From the NCBI GenBank assembly GCA_035295665.1, contig DATGIQ010000445.1, forward strand, positions 1 through 41,492: a DNA stretch of 41,492 bases, read 5' to 3'. This DNA comes from DATGIQ01 sp035295665 (lineage in GTDB: Bacteria; Planctomycetota; Planctomycetia; Gemmatales; Gemmataceae). Shown piece by piece: positions 30,001 to 37,600 of the stretch. Every line of letters starts with the position of its first letter. Position 1 is the first letter of the stretch. Position numbers and translations under genes: made by a program. The notes beneath the pieces are model-generated. The model had not been told where the DNA came from. It saw only the letters and a list, made by a program, of their open reading frames with translations, and ran no database searches.

Positions 30001-32899
30001 TGGCCGTGAAGGAGACGGACTGGCCGAACGCCGAATGGCCCACCGACGAAGTCACGCTGGTCGCGGTGGCGGCCTGGTTCACGGTTTGAGTCACCCCCGC
30101 TGTGCTGGCGAGGAAGTTGCTGTCGCCGCCGTAGGAAGCGGTGATGGTATGGCTGCCAACGGTCAGGCTGGACGTGCTGAAGCTGGCCGTGGTCGTGCCG
30201 CCGTGCGTACTGAGCGTCCCCTGACCCATGCTTCGTGAGCCATCGGAGAACATCACCACGCCGGTGGGATTGGCCACTGCTGTGCTGCCGGGGCTGTTGA
30301 CCATTACCGTGGCTGTAAAGGTTGCCGTCTGTCCCGACACCGTGAACGGGGCGGAAGAAACCACTACGGCCGCGGTGTTCCCTTTGCTCACCGTCTGCGT
30401 CAAGCTTGCCATGCTCGGCTGGTAATTGCCATCGCCGCCGTAGGAAGCGGTAATGGTGTGGGTGCCAACGGACAACGTGGATGTGGTGAAGCTGGCGGCC
30501 GTCATCCCTCCGTTGGTGGAGAGCGTGCCCTGGCCGATGCTCATGCCGCCATCGGAGAAAAGCACGACGCCCGTCGGAGCGGATGAGCCGTTGTTGGTCA
30601 AAGCAGCAGTGAACGTGACCATCTGCCCCGAAACGGACGGGCCAACGGAGGAGGAGACGCTCAGCATGGTCGTGGCCTGGCTGACCGCCTGGGTCATCGT
30701 CACGGAGCTGCCCGTGTCATTCGCATCTCCGGAATAGATTGCACTGATCGTTTGCGTGCCCGGAGCCAAGGAGGACGTGCTGAAGGACGCGGTCGTCACG
30801 CCGCCGGTGGTACTGATACTCACCGGGCTGCCGACGTTGGCACCATCGATCTGAAATTGCACCGACCCGGTCGGGGTCCCGGCACCCGGGCCTTGGACGC
30901 TGATGGTGGCCGTGAACGTGACCGTTTGGCCGGACATCGGTGAATTGGTTGAAGCGGAAAGGCCTGTTGTCGTCGTGTCCTGGCTGATGGTTTGCGTGAG
31001 CGAGGCTGCGCTGGCCAGGAACGTGCTGTCCCCGCTGTAGGAAGCGGTGATGGGATGGCTGCCGATCGTGAGGGCGGACGTACTAAAGCTGGCCGTGGTC
31101 GTTCCCCCGCTGTTCGTCAGGGTGCCCTGGCCAATGCTGCTCCCTTGATCCGAGAAGATCACGACTCCCGTAGGAGTGCTCGAGCCACCACCGGTTACGG
31201 TAGCCGTGAAGGTCACCATCTGACCGGACACGGATGGATTGGCAGAGGAAAGGACGGTCGTTGTCGTGGCCGCCTGGTTGATCGTCTGGGTTAGCGATGC
31301 CGAGCTGGCCAGGAAATTGCTGTCGCCGCCGTAGGAAGCAGTGATGGTATGGCTACCGCCCGTCAGGCCGGAGGTCGTGAAGCTAGCGGTCGTGGTGCCC
31401 CCGCTGGTACTGAGCGTTCCCTGGCCGAGGCTATTGCCGTTGTCCGAGAATGTGACCGTGCCGGTGGGACTGGCGAATGCGGTGCTGCCGGGAGCATTCA
31501 CCGTCACCGTGGCCGTGAAGATCAGACTTTGGCCAGAAGCTGACGCGCTGGCCGTAGAGGCCACCGCCATGTTGGTATTGGCCTTGTTGACGGTGAGGGT
31601 GAGCGGCGCGGAGGTACTAGTGTTGTAGTTGGGATCGCCTTGGTAGGTGGCCGTCAGGACATGGGCGGCCGGCGTCAGGGCCGTGGTGCTGAAGCTGGCT
31701 GTGGTTACTCCAGCGGTGGTGCTCAGGGTTCCCTGGCCCAGGCTCGTCGAGCCGTCGAAGAAAGTGACCACGCCCGTCGGATTGCTGGACCCACTGACGC
31801 TCACCGTGGCCGTCAGCGTGACCGATTGGCCCGATACCGACGGATTGACCGCGGAGACCACCGTCGTTGCGCTGTTGGCCGTCACGTGGAAGACACGGAT
31901 GCCCTCGACAAGGCTGAGATTTTGATCAGAAGCAAGAACCCCCTGAGCCCCGTTTCCGGGATTAACGGTGTAAATCCTACCGGGGGTCGAGCCGGAGCTG
32001 ATGGCGCCGACGAGGATCGTGCCGTCACGGCTAACCTCGACGCTGTCCAGGCCGGTGTCGGCCCCGAACGAAGAGATCAATTTCTGGACGCCGGTCTGCG
32101 GGTTCACCCGGAGGATGCTTCCAGAGTAGCTATTGGACGCGCTGCCGGTATTGCCGACAATCAGATTGCCATTGGCGTCCAGGGTGATATCGACCGGGTG
32201 GTTGAACAGCATTCCTTGGCTACTGTTATTGCTGCTCACGATGGTTTGCTGACCGGTGTCGAGACTGACCAACCAGATCTTGCCGGGATCGGAGCCCTGG
32301 ACATTTCCCGGCTCGTCGGCCACATAGAGACTGTTGCCGGGAGCGGGGGCCATGCCGACCGGGACGGTGAATCCGCCACTGCTGCCGTCGGTGACGAGCG
32401 TCTGCTGGCCGGTGTTGGGATCGATGCGGACGATGTTGTGCACCGTGCCGGAGGAATCTCCTTCGTCCGCAACATAGAGATAGCCGTTGACGAAGGACAG
32501 AACGTTGGGGCCGTTGATGAATCCACCCTTGGCCACCACGGTCTGCTGGCCGCTGTTCGGATCGACGGCGATGATGGCACCGGTTCCAAACGCGGTCAGG
32601 TCGGTGACGTACAGTTGCTGGTTGGGGGCTTCCGTAATATACGTGGGAAGAGAGAAAAGCCCACCCGTCGAGATGGGCGTTTGTGCCCCCGTGTGCGGAT
32701 TCACTCCAATGATGCCAATCGGAAAGGACGATTGGTTCTCCGAAGAAAACGACGATGGGCCGGTCGCGACCAGAAGGGTCCCGTCTGCGATCGAGGGAAG
32801 GACACGGTCTTCCAGCGTTTCCAGCAGCAGGCGGTGCCTGGACCAAAGCGTCCGGTCGGGGATGGCACGGCGGCGGTTTGGGAAACTACAGAACCTCAT
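27029..32899 (-). CDS. Giant surface protein: beta-propeller, 14 Ig-like repeats, DUF4214
   Basis: A 1956-residue exported protein. The N-terminus lacks a classical signal but has LLLETLEDRVLPS (about 24-36), a motif seen at the start of many large planctomycete surface proteins. Residues ~37-335 look like an NHL/SMP-type propeller (repeated IVRIDPNTGQQTLV, IWLVSLDTGQQTIV, ILRVNPQTGVQKLI). Residues ~341-1750 are fourteen Ig-like domains of about 95-103 residues (SVSGQxVTFTATV ... SHTITASYGGDSNFLAS). The last ~205 residues hold four DUF4214 units (LYQRLLSRPPDAAGLADWV and similar), a domain of unknown function found at the ends of large secreted proteins. The ATG has GGAGAG 11 bases upstream. 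It is probably an adhesin or cell-surface fibre protein; that is inference. It is transcribed alone, divergent from ureF. Confidence 0.92.
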   Translation of the reverse strand: MRFCSFPNRRRAIPDRTLWSRHRLLLETLEDRVLPSIADGTLLVATGPSSFSSENQSSFPIGIIGVNPHTGAQTPISTGGLFSLPTYITEAPNQQLYVTDLTAFGTGAIIAVDPNSGQQTVVAKGGFINGPNVLSFVNGYLYVADEGDSSGTVHNIVRIDPNTGQQTLVTDGSSGGFTVPVGMAPAPGNSLYVADEPGNVQGSDPGKIWLVSLDTGQQTIVSSNNSSQGMLFNHPVDITLDANGNLIVGNTGSASNSYSGSILRVNPQTGVQKLISSFGADTGLDSVEVSRDGTILVGAISSGSTPGRIYTVNPGNGAQGVLASDQNLSLVEGIRVFHVTANSATTVVSAVNPSVSGQSVTLTATVSVSGSSNPTGVVTFFDGSTSLGQGTLSTTAGVTTASFSTTALTPAAHVLTATYQGDPNYNTSTSAPLTLTVNKANTNMAVASTASASASGQSLIFTATVTVNAPGSTAFASPTGTVTFSDNGNSLGQGTLSTSGGTTTASFTTSGLTGGSHTITASYGGDSNFLASSASLTQTINQAATTTTVLSSANPSVSGQMVTFTATVTGGGSSTPTGVVIFSDQGSSIGQGTLTNSGGTTTASFSTSALTIGSHPITASYSGDSTFLASAASLTQTISQDTTTTGLSASTNSPMSGQTVTFTATISVQGPGAGTPTGSVQFQIDGANVGSPVSISTTGGVTTASFSTSSLAPGTQTISAIYSGDANDTGSSVTMTQAVSQATTMLSVSSSVGPSVSGQMVTFTAALTNNGSSAPTGVVLFSDGGMSIGQGTLSTNGGMTAASFTTSTLSVGTHTITASYGGDGNYQPSMASLTQTVSKGNTAAVVVSSAPFTVSGQTATFTATVMVNSPGSTAVANPTGVVMFSDGSRSMGQGTLSTHGGTTTASFSTSSLTVGSHTITASYGGDSNFLASTAGVTQTVNQAATATSVTSSVGHSAFGQSVSFTATISVQSPGAATPTGTVQFQIDGSNVDSPISVHASGGVISASLSVASLAVGTHLVTAIYSGDTNCTSSSGTCSQVVNEDITTTAVATSVGPSVSGQTVVFTATVNVRAPGAGTPTGVVQFQIDGNNVGSPVNVSTTSGVTTASLTTATLAVGLHTITASYSDDGTFAGSSGNLTQTVNQASSTTVLSPTATSVSGQMITFTVNVTASSPGSTAVANPTGTVIFSDGGTSIGQGMLSTSGGLTMASFSTSSLTVGSHTITASYGGDSNFLASAGTGTQLVGTASTAIAVSSSAAPSVLGQSVTFTASVTINGAGSAAVASPTGSVAFFDNGTSIGQGTLSTSGGVTTASFSTSSLTVGSHTITASYSGDSNFLAGTASLAQAVAHAKTSTTVVSTGSSASGQSVTFTATIAVQNPGAGTPTGTVQFQIDGTNAGSPVGVSTTGGVTTAAFTTAALAVGTHTITATYSGDGGFAGSSSGFMQTVAKARTSVSLGAIAPSVFGQMISFTATVAISVPGSTAVSNPTGVVIFSDGGTSIGQGTLSTSGGVTTASFSTSSLTVGSHTITASYGGDNNFLGSAGTVTQSVDMASTTAAMVSLANPSASGQDVTFMAMITVNAPGSTVVANPTGMVTFFDGTASLGQGTLSTSGGTTTASCTTSSLVAANHTITASYSGDSNFLASTAALRQDVNQAGTTAQLQASASTVAFGQAFTLTASVIADPSSSEPATGSITFLDEGTPLATVPLSGGIASFSTSGLSLGGHTLSAVYAGDVNHLGSSASTVNVTVGTADERFVGDLYQRLLSRPPDAAGLADWVAALARGVSRSQVALAIEQSVEARSDQVQALYREYLHRSADASGLNTFVAYLGAGITVEQVSTILTGSAEYLQVRGGGTNEGFITALYEDALHRQPDANGLAAYTQALSLGASRQQVAAAIFESTEYAQDLVEGFYGLYLKRAADPGGLNAFVQASRLGVTDQAIIAAMLGSDEFFAEA
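27648..31877 (-). repeat. Tandem Ig-like domain array (14 units) with long exact DNA repeats
   Basis: Units are about 285-310 bases. Two sub-types alternate. One contains FSDGGTSIGQGTLSTSGG (units 1-3, 5, 6, 9, 10, 12 and 13 in protein order); the other contains PTGxVQFQIDGxNVGSPV (units 4, 7, 8 and 11). Unit 14 is divergent. A 101-base stretch is identical at 28305-28405 and 28911-29011 (two units apart). An 84-base stretch is identical at 29193-29276 and 30105-30188 (three units apart). Such identity points to recent duplication or gene conversion. Confidence 0.85.
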
Positions 32900-33175
32900 G
32901 GCGTTGGCTCTCCATTTCTCACCATGGACTCGAACGGGCGGTATCTTGAGGGGAGAACCAAAGATTCTTGAGCAACCGCCAGGAGGGGAGTCGTAGCGGT
33001 CTGTATCGGGACCCTTCTAGTGGCAAAAACGATGCCGGCAGACCCTGGCAAACCGGTCGACCACCGGTACTTTCCTTCGATGGGCATGAAGCAGGGAAGT
33101 TTTGCACGATCTGCCGCAGATGGAAATCGTTCGGTTCCGGGCGCGCCTCAACGTCGCTGTAAAGGAACGTTAAGT

Positions 33176-33967
33176 ATGGCTCCGGGCGCGCTAAGGATCA
33201 TTAACGCCCCGAATTTGTACTGGTTATCGGTCCGCATGAATTTGTGTCTTCTTCAACTTGGGGACTCGGCCCTGCCGATTGGTGGCTACAGCCATTCCTG
33301 GGGTCTGGAAGCGGCGATTGACCGCCGCGGTGTGACCGACGCCGCCAGCCTGGAGGAGTGGATTCGCCTCTGGCTGCGGCATGCGCTGGGGCCATGCGAA
33401 GGGATTGTGGTTGCCGCTACCTGCCGGGCCGCCCGGCAGCACGATTGGCGAATCGTTCAGAACGCAAACGAATTGCTCTGGACCAGCCTTGCTCCCCCCA
33501 CCCTCCGGCACGCCAGCCGCGATCTGGGCGAACAGCTGCTCCACCTCGCCGAACTCTGGCCCTGGGCAGCGGAGAGCGTCTTCGCTCTGCACGCCTGCCA
33601 GAGCCAAGGCGGAGCGACGAGACAAGGAGAGGGGAAGAAGATGCAGGTCTCCTTGTCTCCTTGTCTGGAATGGCATCACGCACCGGTGTTTGCTACATTG
33701 GCTGCTGCGGCGGGGAGCACGCCGGCCGAGGCCTTGGCCGTGTATCTGCATCAGGCCGCGCTCGGTGGGATTGGTGCCGGTGTGCGTGCCATTCCGATCG
33801 GCCACAGCCACGGTCAACAAATTCTTGCTCGCTTGCACGGGGAGATCGAAGCCTTGGCCGGGGAGCTGGCGGAGCGCGACCTGGAGACCGCCGGTAGCTT
33901 CTGTCCCGCCTACGAGGTGCTCTGCCATGCACAAAGCCATTTATACACGCGACTTTTCCGATCTTGA
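33176..33967 (+). CDS. ureF: Urease accessory protein UreF
   Basis: About 263 residues. UreF works with UreD and UreG to load nickel into urease and checks UreG GTPase action. The family pattern is clear: LLQLGDSALPIGGYSHSWGL, LEEWIRLWLRHALG, WHHAPVFATLAAAAGSTPAE, LAVYLHQAALGGIGAGVRAI and PIGHSHGQQILARL. The ATG at 33176 has AAGGAA eight bases upstream; the family itself begins close to the next in-frame ATG at 33236 (MNLCLLQLGDS), which lacks a clear site, so either could be the start. Around residues 145-165 (SQGGATRQGEGKKMQVSLSP) lies an in-frame insertion that coincides with a palindromic repeat. The 3' end overlaps ureG by 41 bases. The 276-base gap before it, shared with the divergent giant gene, shows no clear promoter. 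Confidence 0.92.
   Translation: MAPGALRIINAPNLYWLSVRMNLCLLQLGDSALPIGGYSHSWGLEAAIDRRGVTDAASLEEWIRLWLRHALGPCEGIVVAATCRAARQHDWRIVQNANELLWTSLAPPTLRHASRDLGEQLLHLAELWPWAAESVFALHACQSQGGATRQGEGKKMQVSLSPCLEWHHAPVFATLAAAAGSTPAEALAVYLHQAALGGIGAGVRAIPIGHSHGQQILARLHGEIEALAGELAERDLETAGSFCPAYEVLCHAQSHLYTRLFRS
33619..33667. repeat. Palindromic repeat, family B copy 2, inside ureF
   Basis: GAGACAAGGAGA (33619-33630) pairs perfectly with TCTCCTTGTCTC (33648-33659) across a 17-base loop; a second CTCCTTGTCTGG follows. The same purine-rich/pyrimidine-rich plan and the peptide reading VSLSPCL are found at 19051-19120, outside a gene. Here the element is translated in frame within ureF, in a stretch where UreF proteins have a loop. 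Confidence 0.7.
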
Positions 33968-34664
33968 TCTGTTCGCGCAGTTGCCAGTCCTTCGCCACCG
34001 GGAACATGGACCGGCGGCAAAAGGAGCTGGGCCGTATTCGGGACCGCGGCGCCGTGTTTTTACGCTCGGAGTCGGCGGACCAGTTGGCTCGGGCAAGACG
34101 GCGCTGGTCGAAAAGCTTTGCCGCACCTTTTGGCCGGCCGTCGATTTGGCGGTGATTACCAACGACATTTACACCCGGGAAGATGCGGAGTTCCTGGCCC
34201 GGCGCGACGTCTTGCCGCTGGAGCGGATCGTTGGGGTCGAGACCGGGGGCTGCCCGCACAGCGCCATCCGCGAAGATGCCAGCATCAACCTGGCGGCGCT
34301 TGCCGAGCTGGAAAAGAAATTCCCGCGTCTGGATGTGGTGATCATCGAATCGGGCGGGGATAACCTGGCGGCGGCCTTTTCGCCGGAGCTGGCGGACCGG
34401 GCCATCTACGTAATCGACGTGGCCGAAGGGGACAAGATTCCGCGCAAAGGTGGGCCGGGCATCATGCGCAGCGATCTCTTGGTGATCAACAAGATCGACC
34501 TGGCTCCGCACGTCGGGGCGGACTTGGACGTGATGCGCCGCGATAGCCAGCGCATGCGCGGAGATCGGCCCTTCATTCTGATCAGTCTGCGGACGGGCGA
34601 AGGGGTAGACCAATTACTGGCATGGGTGCGTCAGCAACTCGAATCTCGGCCGCGGACTTCCTGA
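33927..34664 (+). CDS. ureG: Urease accessory GTPase UreG
   Basis: A 245-residue SIMIBI-class GTPase that powers nickel delivery to urease. It shows the P-loop GVGGPVGSGKTALVEKLC, the switch region ITNDIYTREDAEFL, the UreG metal-binding Cys-Pro-His in ETGGCPHSAIREDAS, FPRLDVVIIESGGDNLAA, GDKIPRKGGPGI and the guanine-specificity motif NKIDLAPHVGADL. The usual length is about 200-210. Starting at 33927, the first in-frame ATG within the end of ureF, gives an N-terminal extension of about 45 residues (HKAIYTRDFSDLDLFAQLPV and following) that is not typical. The overlaps of 41 bases with ureF and 43 bases with ureD suggest coupled translation. Confidence 0.95.
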   Translation: MHKAIYTRDFSDLDLFAQLPVLRHREHGPAAKGAGPYSGPRRRVFTLGVGGPVGSGKTALVEKLCRTFWPAVDLAVITNDIYTREDAEFLARRDVLPLERIVGVETGGCPHSAIREDASINLAALAELEKKFPRLDVVIIESGGDNLAAAFSPELADRAIYVIDVAEGDKIPRKGGPGIMRSDLLVINKIDLAPHVGADLDVMRRDSQRMRGDRPFILISLRTGEGVDQLLAWVRQQLESRPRTS

Positions 34665-35560
34665 CGCCGCCAGAGCTGCGCGAACGCCGCTTGGCCGCAG
34701 AGGGATCCGGCCGGATTGGAGGCGTTCGCCTTGCCCTGACCGGCGGCCCAACCAGCATCCGGCTCGCTCGCTGTTACCAGCAAGTTCCGCTTCGCGTCCT
34801 GCCGCCGTTTCAGTTCGGTTTCGGTCAGCCGGGTCTGTTGTACCTCCTAAATCCCACGGCCGGGCTCATGGATGGGGATGCCCAGCTCATCGAGATCGAC
34901 GCTGGCACCGGTACGCGCTCCGTGATTGTCGGGCAGTCGGCCACCCGCATCCATCCCTGTTTACGCGGCTTCTCGACGCAGCAGTGGCACATCGACGTAG
35001 CCGCCGGCGCGGTGTTGGCCGTCCTGCCGGGGCCGACGATTCCGTTCCGGGGATGTCATTATTATCAGCGGGTGGAGATCTCGTTGGCGGCCGATGCGGG
35101 CCTGGTGTGGGGCGACATCTGGTTGGCGGGCCGATATGCCCGGGACGAACCAGCGGAGCAGTTCCAGTTTGGCAGCCTGATTCAGGATCTGACGGTTCGG
35201 CGCGACGGCTGCCTGGTGTTCCGTGACCGCTTCTGTTGGCAAGGTCCTTGGAACCCTGCGACGGCGGCGTGGCACTTTGGCACCGGGCCGGCCTGCGGCA
35301 GCCTATTCATCACGGGGCCGGTGCGCGAGCAGGAACTGTTTCACGATGCCTCGACTGCTTGGGCGCTCTTTCCTACTGCATGGGGAGATACCTGCGTGCG
35401 CTGGTCGGGAGTTTCGGAGAGCGTGACAGCCTGCGTCGTGAAAAATGCGCTCCATCTTGGTGCCAGCCTGGCGGGCAATCCGCGCGATCGGCCCTGGTTG
35501 TACCCGGGCAACGATTTGGGACCGAATCATTGGTTTTCGCTGAGATATGAGCCGGTTTAG
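34622..35560 (+). CDS. ureD: Urease accessory protein UreD (UreH)
   Basis: A 312-residue UreD-family protein, the scaffold that binds apo-urease and carries nickel from UreG/UreF. Visible pattern: RCYQQVPLRVLPPFQFG, LYLLNPTAGLMDGDAQLIEI, TRSVIVGQSATRIHPC, VLAVLPGPTIPFRGCHYYQR, WGDIWLAGRYARDE and a C-terminal beta half. UreD is divergent in general, but the N-terminal and middle blocks together with the position right after ureG make the call firm. It overlaps ureG by 43 bases. It is the last gene of ureF-ureG-ureD; ureA, ureB, ureC and ureE are not in the window and must lie elsewhere or be missing. Confidence 0.9.
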   Translation: MGASATRISAADFLTPPELRERRLAAEGSGRIGGVRLALTGGPTSIRLARCYQQVPLRVLPPFQFGFGQPGLLYLLNPTAGLMDGDAQLIEIDAGTGTRSVIVGQSATRIHPCLRGFSTQQWHIDVAAGAVLAVLPGPTIPFRGCHYYQRVEISLAADAGLVWGDIWLAGRYARDEPAEQFQFGSLIQDLTVRRDGCLVFRDRFCWQGPWNPATAAWHFGTGPACGSLFITGPVREQELFHDASTAWALFPTAWGDTCVRWSGVSESVTACVVKNALHLGASLAGNPRDRPWLYPGNDLGPNHWFSLRYEPV

Positions 35561-35602
35561 CGTGACCGGTGTCGATTCGAAAGCCCCGGTCCATCGGATA
35601 CA

Positions 35603-35660
35603 AGCCTGAAACGCAAGCGAAGCAAGCGGTCATGCTCTCCCTTCGTTTGCGCTTCAGGCT
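35603..35660. repeat. Palindromic repeat, family E, downstream of ureD
   Basis: AGCCTGAAACGCAAGCGAAG (35603-35622) pairs with CTTCGTTTGCGCTTCAGGCT (35641-35660) with two mismatches and an 18-base loop; pairing continues weakly outward. It lies 42 bases after the ureD stop and may end that transcript. The rest of the 305-base gap to 35865 shows nothing I can name. Confidence 0.65.
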
Positions 35661-35865
35661 CGTGTCCTCTGGATTTGGGGTAATGGCGGCATGGTACGGC
35701 GCGCGCGCCAGTCCGGCTCAGCGGCCGTTGATTCCGTAGAAGACGGCCTAGGCTTTGTCAGTAAGCGCCCAGGCCAGCGCGGTTGACCGTAGACTGTCAC
35801 CTAGACGGGGGCGATACTGGTAATTCGTGTGCCCGAATGGACCGATTCACCGGAAGGCGTCCACG

Positions 35866-36192
35866 ATGAAACGGCTGCTTGACTGCTTTGCTGTGGTTGC
35901 CATGCTGGTGCGCGGGGTGGGACTGGCACATGCGGATTGCGTCGACACCACGCTCGATTTTCCAAGTGCGGCGGCGACCTCGGTCTGTGGAATCAAGGAG
36001 ACCGGTCAAGTGGTCGGAGGATTCCGGTCGGGCAGTCCAACGGGATCCACGCATGGCTTGTTGCTCAGTGGTGGCGCCTACACCCATCTGGACGTGCCCG
36101 GCAGCGTGTCTGGCTCCTTTGCCTACGGCATCAGCGATTCCGGTCAAATCCCCGGCCTCTGTAGGAACGATGCGATCCGTCACGCTGTCCCA
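35866..36192 (+). pseudogene. Truncated HAF-repeat secreted protein
   Basis: An ATG at 35866, with GGAAGGCG upstream, opens a signal peptide (MKRLLDCFAVVAMLVRGVGL, ending AHAD). HAF-type extracellular repeats follow: TLDFPSAAATSVCGIKETGQ, VVGGFRSGSPTGSTHGLLL, AYTHLDVPGSVSGSFAYGIS and DSGQIPGLCRND. HAF proteins normally carry several such repeats over more than 200 residues. Here the similarity breaks off near 36175, just before the end of the opposite-strand metallophosphoesterase gene. The frame stays open beyond that point to 36663, but only as the antisense of that gene, so it is not likely to be a natural C-terminus. A deletion or recombination that removed the 3' part is the simplest reading. 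The listed end is approximate. Confidence 0.6.
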
Positions 36193-37080
36193 TCAGCCGT
36201 TCGGATCGCCGAAGACATGGGCCGTTACGTCGCCGGCCGGCCAATCCAGCAGGAGCAAGCGTTTGAAGTGATAATCGCCACCGATATTGAAGCCCCGTAT
36301 CGGCCCCAGGTGGTTTTTGCGCGCCCGGTGGGTGTGTCCGGAAAACACATACGGGATCTGGGCCGCATGCCGCGCGAGCACTGCCTCCAGGGCACGGTTC
36401 CCGGCGAAGGCATCCCAGAGCAGCCCATCGATGCTGACCGGTTCGGCCGGGCGAGGGAAAGCCAGGCCGTAAAAGGCCGGATGGTGCGTGACCACACACA
36501 CCTGCCCCACTTGCGCCAGGGCCTGCTGCAAATGCGTTTCCAGCGTGCTCACCACGGCCGCGGTAAACTGGCGGTCGTCGAGGGGCCAGCGAACAAAACG
36601 GGCATCGTTGTGTCGGCCGCGGGTGAAACGCTTATTGCGCAGGTGCTCCTCCCAATCAGGTAGCTGACCACGCAACACATCGATAGACCAGGAATAATCG
36701 TACCAGTTGATCGAACCGACCACGGCCACGGCCCCGCCCGGCAACACCAAGGGGCCACGATCGAGGTAGTGGAAGCCGTGTTCGGCGCAGGCCTGGGGCA
36801 AAACTTCGCGGTAGACGTGGAGCGAATCAACGAGCGGGTCCTGGGTCTCAACCCAAATGTCGTGATTGCCCGGTACCAAGGCCTTCGGGCAACGGAGGTC
36901 CGCAAACAGACTCAGGCACGGGGCAAAGTCCTCCCCCGCGCCAATGTCGCCGGCCAGGATCAGGGCGTCGGGTTGCTCCTTCTTGAGAAAATCGATCAGG
37001 AGACGCGTCGCTTCATCGCCCGCCGGACGAATGCCCCAATGGAGATCAGCCGTGAGTGCCAGTCGCAGAGGAACGGTCAT
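36193..37080 (-). CDS. Calcineurin-like metallophosphoesterase
   Basis: A 295-residue protein with all the motifs of the calcineurin-type phosphoesterase fold: DLH (12-14), GDIGAGED (44-51), GNHD (71-74), THH (198-200) and GHTH (248-251). These residues bind two metal ions and the phosphate. No signal peptide is seen, so it is probably cytoplasmic. The substrate cannot be told from the sequence. It starts at 37080 and overlaps the end of the small membrane protein gene by 35 bases, so both are likely on one transcript. Its 3' end abuts the remnant of a HAF-repeat gene on the other strand. Confidence 0.92.
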   Translation of the reverse strand: MTVPLRLALTADLHWGIRPAGDEATRLLIDFLKKEQPDALILAGDIGAGEDFAPCLSLFADLRCPKALVPGNHDIWVETQDPLVDSLHVYREVLPQACAEHGFHYLDRGPLVLPGGAVAVVGSINWYDYSWSIDVLRGQLPDWEEHLRNKRFTRGRHNDARFVRWPLDDRQFTAAVVSTLETHLQQALAQVGQVCVVTHHPAFYGLAFPRPAEPVSIDGLLWDAFAGNRALEAVLARHAAQIPYVFSGHTHRARKNHLGPIRGFNIGGDYHFKRLLLLDWPAGDVTAHVFGDPNG

Positions 37081-37387
37081 GTTGCTCAGGTAGTGGTTTC
37101 GCTTGCCGGCTTGTGTTCTGCTTTCGTGCAGGGTAAGTCGAAAACGTCCGCGAGACTCGATGGAAAAGGCGTCCCATCAGGTACAGAACGTAGAGCAAGG
37201 CGACGTAAGGCCAGCGGAGCACGCCGGGCAATACGGTGCCGAGCGCAAACAGGAAGGCGGCCGTGAGGCGTAGTGCGAGCGGTGGTCCGCCGGCCCAGGA
37301 AAGGACCGCCAAGAATAGCGCCGTGCCCCATGCGAACTGACGCAGCTGTCGCCGCGGTGGATTCCAATCAAACGGAGGGAAGTGCAT
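37046..37387 (-). CDS. Small membrane protein, family unknown
   Basis: A 113-residue protein with the N-terminal FPPFDWNPPRRQLRQFAWG and two or three hydrophobic segments (about 18-32, 38-56 and 60-72), then a basic, hydrophilic tail. The FDWNP...RQLRQF start is reminiscent of small SxtJ-like membrane proteins, but I cannot confirm that. The ATG at 37387 is chosen because an upstream ATG at 37477 would add 30 unlike residues and run into the region in front of the divergent gene at 37601. Its 3' end overlaps the metallophosphoesterase gene by 35 bases, which suggests coupled expression. The overlapping hydrophilic tail may be poorly conserved. Confidence 0.7.
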   Translation of the reverse strand: MHFPPFDWNPPRRQLRQFAWGTALFLAVLSWAGGPPLALRLTAAFLFALGTVLPGVLRWPYVALLYVLYLMGRLFHRVSRTFSTYPARKQNTSRQAKPLPEQHDRSSATGTHG

Positions 37388-37600
37388 AGGAAATTCCGTC
37401 CTCGTGGTGTGGCTTTCGACCTCCGTGTCGAGGCCGTGAGGCTGTAAAAGTATAGTGCGCCGTGGGAATTGCGGCAATCTCAGGTCTTCCGATACGAACT
37501 ACCAGTAGATGTCCCGAAACTCCACTCCTTCTCCGGGGGTATGATAGAACACAACGCTACCCGCCCGGACCCGCTGAGGCGCCTGAGGAGACCTCCCGCC

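Noticed and set aside
27648..31877. Regular repeats that might suggest a CRISPR array
   Set aside because: Units are about 300 bases, translate without stops into Ig-like domains and lack short repeat/spacer structure.
31640..32971. A 443-codon plus-strand frame, and several shorter ones, across the giant Ig-like gene
   Set aside because: They are antisense shadows. Their repeated peptides simply mirror the Ig array.
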